A stretch of DNA of 64,000 bases, from assembly GCA_026398695.1 (NCBI GenBank), contig JAPLSJ010000030.1:1-64000 (forward strand). The letters are read 5' to 3'. This DNA comes from Arenimonas sp. (GTDB lineage: Bacteria > Pseudomonadota > Gammaproteobacteria > Xanthomonadales > Xanthomonadaceae). Position numbers and translations under genes: made by a program. The notes under the pieces are model-generated. The model was not told where the DNA came from. It did not search any database and saw nothing but the letters and a program-made list of their open reading frames with translations. This document shows, one piece after another, positions 62,401-64,000 of this stretch (its first letter is position 1; each line of letters starts with the position of its first letter).

Positions 62401-63060
62401 GGCCGAGGGCGTGCTGATGCAGTAGCCGCGGAAGCTGCCGAGCGGATTGCTGACGCTGGTGCCGACGAACGAGCTGTGGGTGCGGTTGATGCCGCTGTCG
62501 ATCACGCCGACGATCACGCCCTCGCCACGGTTCTGCACGCCGGTGGCGGTGCCGTTCCAGACCAGGTTGGCCTTGATCCACGTCGGGCCGACGTTGGTCT
62601 GCAGGTAGCGCAGGAACTCGGGCGCCACGGCCTTCACGCCCGGCATCGCGGCGATGGACTCCGCTTCGGCCGCGGTCAGCTTGAGCGCCATGCCGTTCAT
62701 GGCGTGCTCGTAGACGGACATCGGCACCAGCGGGCGGCCGACGCGCAGCGAGGCATCGTTGAGGCGCACGCGGCGCAGGTCGGACAGGTAGTCGACGTAG
62801 GCCACGGCTTCGGGGCTGCGCGCGTCGTACTTGCGCTTGCCGGTGGCGGCGGCGCTGCTGGCGGCCAGGCGCGGGCGGGTCTTGTCCGTGGCGGCAAAGC
62901 CACGGAAGCGGGCCGCGGCGGGTTCGTCGAACACCACGATGTAGGTGTTGAGGGCTTCAGACTTGCGCACCGTGTCGGGCGACAATGTGGCGGCCTCGGC
63001 ACCCATGGCAGGAACGCCAAGTCCAAGGGCAATGGCAAGCATCAACGGGGTTGCACGCAT
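59404..63060 (-). CDS. Secreted S8 family serine peptidase (copy 2, tandem paralog)
   Basis: GVIDSGINRTHSSF / DTDGHGTHTASTAAG / SGTSMSAPHVAGAAAL; collinear with copy 1 to SLLSQRKNC terminus. Confidence 0.95.
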   Translation of the reverse strand: MRATPLMLAIALGLGVPAMGAEAATLSPDTVRKSEALNTYIVVFDEPAAARFRGFAATDKTRPRLAASSAAATGKRKYDARSPEAVAYVDYLSDLRRVRLNDASLRVGRPLVPMSVYEHAMNGMALKLTAAEAESIAAMPGVKAVAPEFLRYLQTNVGPTWIKANLVWNGTATGVQNRGEGVIVGVIDSGINRTHSSFVGTSVSNPLGSFRGYCISTPSACNTKLIGLYDFTSAPSNGLADPTDTDGHGTHTASTAAGAPFSIYSGVAPRANIIAYKACPGDSCTGSALIASINQAVVDGVDVINYSIGSGPEDPWLAVGVAGTDDAEAFLAAREAGIVVAVSAGNDGPLEGTVGNPSNAPWVMSVAAATHNGSGAGDRLASFSGRGPVVPLGVIKPDVTAPGVSIVAAGISGSSSTATLSGTSMSAPHVAGAAALVKAANPALNADEIISALTLTARASVTEAGVLTNPHASGAGTVDVSLAVKAGLFLDVPAGGFDAPRSNPFSGGAQNLNLPTLGHAACFRSCVITRTFKQMPGAPAGANYTVQVSVPAGTTVTPSVTSFNSSAAGQAINFTVNVDTPLAAGQWIYGSVTLVNNAGDGRPNLKLPLAIFATPFNGEAAATALSAVTRSVTRERDSFDLDVSGLVPLPSAQFATTGLVVPTSTTQTITVDPTPSDAYDNVNSNFIRLLTIPATPFGGQPVKYRIRATTTAAAPDIDLFVGRDSNVNGQPSEGEQQCTSLSGGSNEVCELTVFSETLATQYWVMVQNFSGAGTGVKVDSLAVPLQAVDNRSLVATGPGSVAEGAPFKIRVAYDDPSMVNGTQRFGYIFIKAAAGDNAAVLVPVTLNRTGSTFEAFALANGAGRAVTLPTGTKHERLYFTVPPHATSVEFKTTGSSGNVDLYVARVASPTGPAIAAAPADANNAALRSFTASGNETVTVSGANLAPGRWYVVPVNNSGATASATVTATVTAQGARPGFLSGQYVNVARDGHGIFVDFAGDQWVTVWYTYLEDNTPTWYYSQGAVPAAAGIWKAELFRVTWDGDSTHAVDVGDVIITETGAQSMTFDFNLDSKSGSENMARVGGGNCPSFNSATLDASGHWFSPSLSGFGYTYLATGGSNPQEVFIPYVYDGAGFPRWLYGQKNFDGANGSFNLQWFSGFSPLAAPVGLTGTAAGTGTRTLATNDVTNMSVNSSFGGALTGNWAQNRAVSLLSQRKNCQ

Positions 63061-63095
63061 GACTGGGCGTTCCTGACGGGAAAGTTAGCCGGCGG

Positions 63096-63124
63096 ATTCT
63101 CACGCACATGGCCGGCAATGACAA
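63096..63124 (-). promoter_or_regulatory. Candidate sigma70-type promoter of S8 copy 2
   Basis: Minus strand TTGTCA-N17-GAGAAT, ~30 nt upstream of predicted 5'UTR/ATG. Confidence 0.6.
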
Positions 63125-63262
63125 CGTTACTGTGACTTGCCGCACGGTTTGGTTTTGTGAACTCGGTCCGCGTTTTTCCAATGCCAGCGATAGTTGCGCC
63201 GTTAGTGAAAAATTGGGGCCGCGTGGACGCTTCGCGGTGTCACTAGGTAGCATGGCGGCCTG

Positions 63263-63913
63263 ATGACCTCCCCTCCCGCCCCCGAAGCACCGCTGCTGCA
63301 GGCCCGCGGGCTGGGCTTTTCACGCAATGAGGAGCCGATCTTCGGCCCCCTAGACTTCCGCCTGTGCCCCGGCGAGGCCTTGCTGGTGCTGGGCGGCAAC
63401 GGGTCCGGCAAGACCACCCTGCTTCGGGTCCTGGCGGGCCTGCTGGAGGCCACCACGGGTGAAGTGGAGCTGATGGGCCGGCCGGTGGACCGCCACCACC
63501 TGGCCCGCGGCAGCGCCTACCTGGGCCATCTTCACGGCCACAAGGCCGACCTGGGCGCCCTGGAAAACCTCGCGTTCAGCCAGGCCATCCAGGGCGGACG
63601 CGGCCCGGGCACCGAAGCCGCGCTGGCCGAAGTGGGCCTGGCCGGTTACGAGGACACCCCGGCCAGGCGCCTGTCCGCCGGCCAGAACAAGCGCCTGGCC
63701 CTGGCCCGGCTGCGGCTGCAGGGCGCCCCGCTGTGGCTGCTGGACGAGCCCTACGCCAACCTCGACCTGGACGGCATCGCCCTGGTGAACCGCCTGATCC
63801 AGGGCCACGTGGCCGAAGGCGGCTCGGTGCTGTTGACCACCCACGGCGCCTACGCCGCGCCGCCGGTGCCGGTGCGCACGCTCACGCTCGCCGCCGGGCG
63901 GGGGCCCGCATGA
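63263..63913 (+). CDS. ccmA: Heme exporter ATP-binding protein CcmA
   Basis: [36 protein letters not shown]; followed by ccmB start. Confidence 0.92.
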   Translation: MTSPPAPEAPLLQARGLGFSRNEEPIFGPLDFRLCPGEALLVLGGNGSGKTTLLRVLAGLLEATTGEVELMGRPVDRHHLARGSAYLGHLHGHKADLGALENLAFSQAIQGGRGPGTEAALAEVGLAGYEDTPARRLSAGQNKRLALARLRLQGAPLWLLDEPYANLDLDGIALVNRLIQGHVAEGGSVLLTTHGAYAAPPVPVRTLTLAAGRGPA

Positions 63914-64000
63914 GCGCCCCGTCGCTGCTGGCCGCCGCCCGCGCCCAGGCCCAGCGCGACCTGCGCCTGGTCTGGCGCCGGCGCGGGGACGCCGCGCAGC
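63910..64000 (+). CDS. ccmB: Heme exporter protein CcmB, N-terminal fragment (cut by window)
   Basis: ATGA overlap with ccm[31 protein letters not shown]. Confidence 0.8.
   Translation, partial: MSAPSLLAAARAQAQRDLRLVWRRRGDAAQ

Overview
The window is GC-rich gammaproteobacterial chromosome. Gene content and order suggest Xanthomonadaceae/Lysobacterales, but I could not confirm this by search. Most of it is densely packed housekeeping DNA. It includes dcd, rimO, greB, an AbgT-type transporter, and a rpoE-rseA-rseC-like-degP-lepA-lepB-DUF4845-rnc-era-recO block. It also includes a ydbH/ydbL-like pair, rlmD, nagZ, hpt, MTIP, an ABC exporter, an ECF-sigma/VWA cluster, a CHASE-GGDEF protein, xseA, ispG, murB, pyrD, an ALDH, tRNA-Arg(CCU) and the thrABC operon. 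Further right are an omega-amidase/aminotransferase pair, two tandem S8 proteases and ccmA/ccmB. No CRISPR array, transposase gene, prophage or defence cluster was seen. The most unusual region is the ~0.9 kb intergenic stretch between the thr leader and the omega-amidase gene (about 52683-53548). It is a large gap-free imperfect inverted repeat made of two ~420-bp copies. Each copy begins with a 26-bp-stem/20-nt-loop hairpin; the loop is conserved between copies and the stems carry compensatory changes. I also found an unannotated Thr-rich thr leader peptide (MSRHTTTTTITTTTLAVVRSVLPG), a 25-bp perfect inverted repeat with nested palindromes between convergent genes at 30386-30452, REP-like elements, and a matched promoter in front of each tandem S8 protease.
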